This document shows positions 42,403-64,000 of a stretch of 64,000 nt of DNA, one piece after another. The stretch is from assembly GCA_018881555.1 (NCBI GenBank), contig JACAXG010000007.1, positions 6,549,201-6,613,200 on the forward strand, given 5' to 3'. Both the position numbers and the translations under genes were made by a program. The notes beneath the pieces are model-generated. The model saw nothing but the letters and a program-made list of their open reading frames with translations. It did not search any database and was not told the origin of the DNA. This DNA comes from Amblyornis subalaris. Its lineage: Eukaryota; Chordata; Aves; Passeriformes; Ptilonorhynchidae. Numbering within the stretch: the stretch's first letter is position 1; each line of letters opens with the position of its first letter.

Positions 42403-45193
42403 ATGAAGGTGGCAATTCTGTGTTTATGCCTTATCAGCATCACCGCTGCCTGGCCAGTGAGTAAATCACAGACACACATCACCAACCACTTGTGTTATTT
42501 CCTTTGCATATTAGCAAGAAATACTGATAAATGCTTTTTCTTTTTTTCCCCCTTCAAGGTGATTCAATCCAAGCAGCATGCCATTTCTGCCAGCTCCGAA
42601 GAAAAATATGTAAGTTCCTTTTGTCTTTCTGTTCATTTTCTTTAACAAATACTTTTTGATTTTTTTGTTTCCTCCAAAACACATTTTCTGGTACTTGTTC
42701 TATGATTGTAGATACTTGCAGAATGTGTCCTCACCTGGCTGTTATGAGCCAGTTTCAAAGCAGAGAGCCACTGATGTCCACAGACTTTTTCCCTGTGTCA
42801 TGTGTCCTGGTTGTGGACTTTCATTAGTTCTATCTCTGGACCAGCACTGGAAATCTTCTTTCTTAATGAAAAATGTGTTAGCTGTCAGTTAAAAAGAGGA
42901 AAGGACTGCAGCATGGCAGTTAGTGTGGATCAGAAAACAATATTTGGTGTTGGAAGAGCACTTTAATCCAATTTTCTTGATTTTTTGATGTAAGTGAACT
43001 GCATTAGTCTTATATATAGCTATTTGATTTATACTCCATGGCCAGCTGCTACCCATGTAAAATCAATTCTTTGCTCTGAGAATCAGCTACTGCATTTAGT
43101 TTAGGGTCTTTATGATGTGGGAGATAAATCATCTTCCAGAAAAGGATCTAAGAATTAGCAGGAACAATGGTTATTAGACATAACTCCAAATTCCACTCAA
43201 TGCAAACAAGCTGGAGAAACTGATCCGAAATTTCCCAGGCTCTGACAGAGGGAGAGGTACATCTTCTGTATATATTTTTGGGTACAACGTTCATCTGGGA
43301 TCATGGCTTGTTCTGAGTCCTCTTCCTACTGCAATGAAGGAATAGCTGAGGACACATCCCATACAAAAGGAGTATGCACTGCAGATGCCACATCTGCCTG
43401 AAAACAGCAGCTTTGCCTGCTCCTTTGTGGATTAACTCTTCCCTTTTATTTTCTCTTGAAGGACTCCAGGAGCCATCACCTGTACAGATACCACAACGAC
43501 CACGTGAATTCTCAGTCTCAGGAGAGTCAGCAGCACCCACAGAGTGACCTGGCATCATCTCAGCAGGTACAGGCAACTAACTGGAAGAGAAAGCATCTTT
43601 CAGTGCCAAGATTTGCAAGCTATGATTAAGTGCTTAAATCGTAGTCAACATGCTGGTCAGCCCTACTGTACATGTCTTTGTGTACTAATAGTGAATTTTG
43701 TGTTGCTTTCAGACTCTTTACTCTTCAGAAGAAAGCGTGGATGCCCCAGTGCAACTGGTAAGCATTCTGAAGGACAAAATGTCAGTTGCATGCTGCAGGG
43801 CAGCCAGTGTGTAGCAGCTCTCATTTTTCTCAGCCAAGTGCGGCTCTTGCAGTAACATCCCCCCTGAAATAAAACAAAGCTCAAGGCAGGGTGAGGTGAA
43901 TTCAGAGCAATGCCTGCACACAGCTCCTAACAGAGCATAAGCCCTGGGTGAACGGGACAGATACCAGTCTGCACCTCTCCCGTCTGTGTTCATTTGCCTG
44001 ATGCATAATAAATGTTTTCCAGCACTTTCCTGATGTGTCAAGCAAGAGCCGTGAAGATGTGGATGATGATGACGACGATGATAATGATTCCAATGACACG
44101 GATGAATCCGATGAGGTTGCCACAGGTTTTCCCACAGACATTCCAGTAACTGTACCATTCTTCACTTTCCCTTTCACCCCGGGAGACAGTGCCGGCAGGG
44201 GCGACAGTGTGGCCTACAGGATGAGGGCAAAAGCTGCACTGTTGAAGCCTAGCAAACTCCGCAAAGCTGCAAAAAAGGTAAATAGCACCGAGCAGTGGCA
44301 CCCATGTGTTTGGAAATGGGTAGTGAACTTGAAAATGGATCTGTCATTTCACAGGAGTCAATTTTGAAAAGAATTGGTATGGGGAAAGTAGGCATAAGTG
44401 AAGGAATGTATTTGCTTTCTCTGGATACCACAAATCAGGGGGTCTTGGTGGCTGCTGATGTGCCGAGGCAGGAGTGTAGCCTGCTGCTGCAAGCTGTGCA
44501 ACACTGCAATTTGCAGTATCATGATATACCTGCACACATAAAATCTGAGGCCAGGATCAAATGCAAGTTTCTCTTAAGGTGAAAGGTTCATGTAACTCCA
44601 TAAAAGACCAGAGTGTCTCCAGGCAGAGCTGTATCATGCAGGCCCTGAGTGTCCCTGCAGCCCGAGCAGCCTGCTTTAGTGCAGCGCTTGCTGGAGCAGT
44701 TCCTCAGGAGTGACAGTGTCTCTTGTTCTGCTCTCTAACACAGCTCATCTATGATGCCACTGAGGAAGACGAGAGCGACAAGGATGCCTCCCGGGAGGAT
44801 TCTGCCTCCCGCCGCTCCCTGGGGAAGCACGCCAGCAGCGTGCTATGGTCCGACCAGAGCCACGGGCGGGACAGCAGCGAGCAGGACAGCATCCCGCGTG
44901 ACCGCAGCTTGGAAAACGACAGTCGGCACAAATCCGACAGCCGCGAGGGCGACAATAGCAAGTCTGGTGTCAGAGGGGACAGCTACTCTAGTGTGGAAAG
45001 CAGGGAGAGAGGGGACAGCCACCCCAGCGTGGAAAGCAGGGAGAGAGGGGACAGCCACACCAGTGTGGAAAGCAGGGAGAGCCGGGACCGCGTGTCCGCT
45101 GAGCTCTCTGACGATATCAGCAACCAGACCCTGGAGAGTGCCGAGGATTCTCAAGATCGTCACAGCATCGAAAGTAACGAAGTCACCCTTTAA
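42403..45193 (+). CDS. SPP1: osteopontin (secreted phosphoprotein 1)
   Basis: A secreted, highly phosphorylated SIBLING protein that binds integrins and CD44 and inhibits or shapes mineral growth. Coding exons are 42403-42456, 42559-42609, 43462-43566, 43713-43757, 44023-44277 and 44744-45193, all phase 0, giving 319 residues. Exon 2 encodes the signal peptide MKVAILCLCLISITAAWP. Next come the casein-kinase-type segment ISASSEEKY, a His-rich stretch (HHLYRYHNDH), SQQ repeats, and a poly-Asp tract (DVDDDDDDDNDSNDTDESDE). The canonical integrin site is AGRGDSVAYRMRAK, with the thrombin-site region right after it. The end is NQTLESAEDSQDRHSIESNE, strongly conserved with chicken and mammals. Unusually, the last exon has three further RGD motifs in a 36-bp tandem repeat. 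Confidence 0.97.
44972..45079 (+). repeat. SPP1: 36-bp coding tandem repeat carrying three RGD motifs
   Basis: Three in-frame copies of a 12-residue unit within the last SPP1 exon: RGDSYSSVESRE, RGDSHPSVESRE, RGDSHTSVESRE, followed by a decayed start of a fourth (SRDRVS). RGD codons lie at 44972-44980, 45008-45016 and 45044-45052. Copies 2 and 3 are nearly identical in DNA, which points to recent expansion. Confidence 0.95.
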
Positions 45194-45435
45194 AGGGAGA
45201 CGGAAATAATATTTNCCTTCTTTTTCAATCCCTGCCTATGGGGAGAGGGGAGCAGCTTCGGGGAACTCTTTGTTAATGTAGTTCGCGCGGTGACTTTCGG
45301 GGTTCGGGGCGGTCGGTGACCCGGTGGCCCCTGGGGCTGTCCCGGCGGAGGCCGCGGGACGCACGGGGCGAGGGTCGCTCCTCGGGCACGCTGCTCTCTG
45401 CGCCGCCGGGCGCTGTTTTGCTGTAACGGGACTAA

Positions 45436-45441
45436 AATAAA
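45436..45441 (+). terminator. SPP1: poly(A) signal of SPP1
   Basis: AATAAA 243 bases after the SPP1 stop. It is only about 160 bases upstream of the first possible PKD2 ATG (45599). Confidence 0.7.
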
Positions 45442-45796
45442 ACCACAAAACCCTGTACCTGCGTTACCGTTTACTGGGGCTGGGGGCGGCGGGGGGACCT
45501 TTAATGCCTCTCCTTCTTAAAGTGATGTGAAATCGCTGTTCCCCCCAAATTTAACCAGTAAGCCCCTTTCGCGGGGNCTCCCGCTGCTTTCACCGAGGAT
45601 GAGCGGGACTCCGCACGCCCAGCGCCGGCCCCTGCACCGCTACCGCAGGGGCGGTCCGGGGCTGCCTTGGAGGCGTGGGAGGAGGAGGAGGAAGGCGGGA
45701 AGGAGGTCGGGAGCCGGGAGCCAGGGCGACTACATCTCCCTCCGTACCCCGGGCTTTCCGCCGGAGGGCGGGGAAGGGGCGGCGGCGGCGGGGCCG

Positions 45797-64000
<18,204 letters not shown>

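Overview
This is vertebrate nuclear DNA, almost certainly from a bird. CR1-type LINE fragments are the only recognisable interspersed repeats. The genes are the avian SIBLING (SCPP bone/eggshell matrix) cluster followed by PKD2, all on the + strand. The order is IBSP (3' end only), MEPE (ovocleidin-116 in birds), an RNF4-like RING-finger gene, SPP1 (osteopontin) and PKD2 (polycystin-2). PKD2 runs off the right edge a few residues before its expected stop. I cannot name the species from sequence alone. Isolated single Ns are scattered through the whole window and look like unresolved base calls, not gaps.

Layout: 1-1690 holds the IBSP terminal intron, the last coding exon (RGD and poly-Glu) and the 3'UTR with a GAAAT repeat. 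3760-9030 is MEPE, with a promoter, a non-coding first exon, three small phase-0 exons and one large exon. 9765-14310 is intergenic with two CR1 pieces. 14910-23033 is an RNF4-like SUMO-targeted ubiquitin ligase gene with a complete C3HC4 RING. Its middle has been tandemly duplicated: three extra copies of a SIM exon, each followed by a copy of the first RING half-exon that has lost its zinc-binding cysteines. 23040-40940 is a long interval without recognisable genes, carrying CR1 fragments, one of which keeps reverse-transcriptase coding sequence. 40950-45441 is SPP1, and 45600-64000 is PKD2 in 15 exons.

Functionally, IBSP, MEPE and SPP1 are secreted, acidic, phosphorylated, integrin-binding mineralisation proteins. 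They share all-phase-0 exons, and the MEPE and SPP1 promoters share an inverted CCAAT box about 25 bp upstream of TTTAAAT. PKD2 is an unrelated ciliary/ER cation channel whose CpG-island promoter abuts the SPP1 poly(A) site. The RNF4-like gene is a nuclear ubiquitin-ligase type and has no obvious tie to mineralisation. The most notable observations are the RNF4-like gene with its duplicated SIM/pseudo-RING exons, and a 36-bp tandem repeat in the last SPP1 exon that adds three RGD motifs to the usual one.
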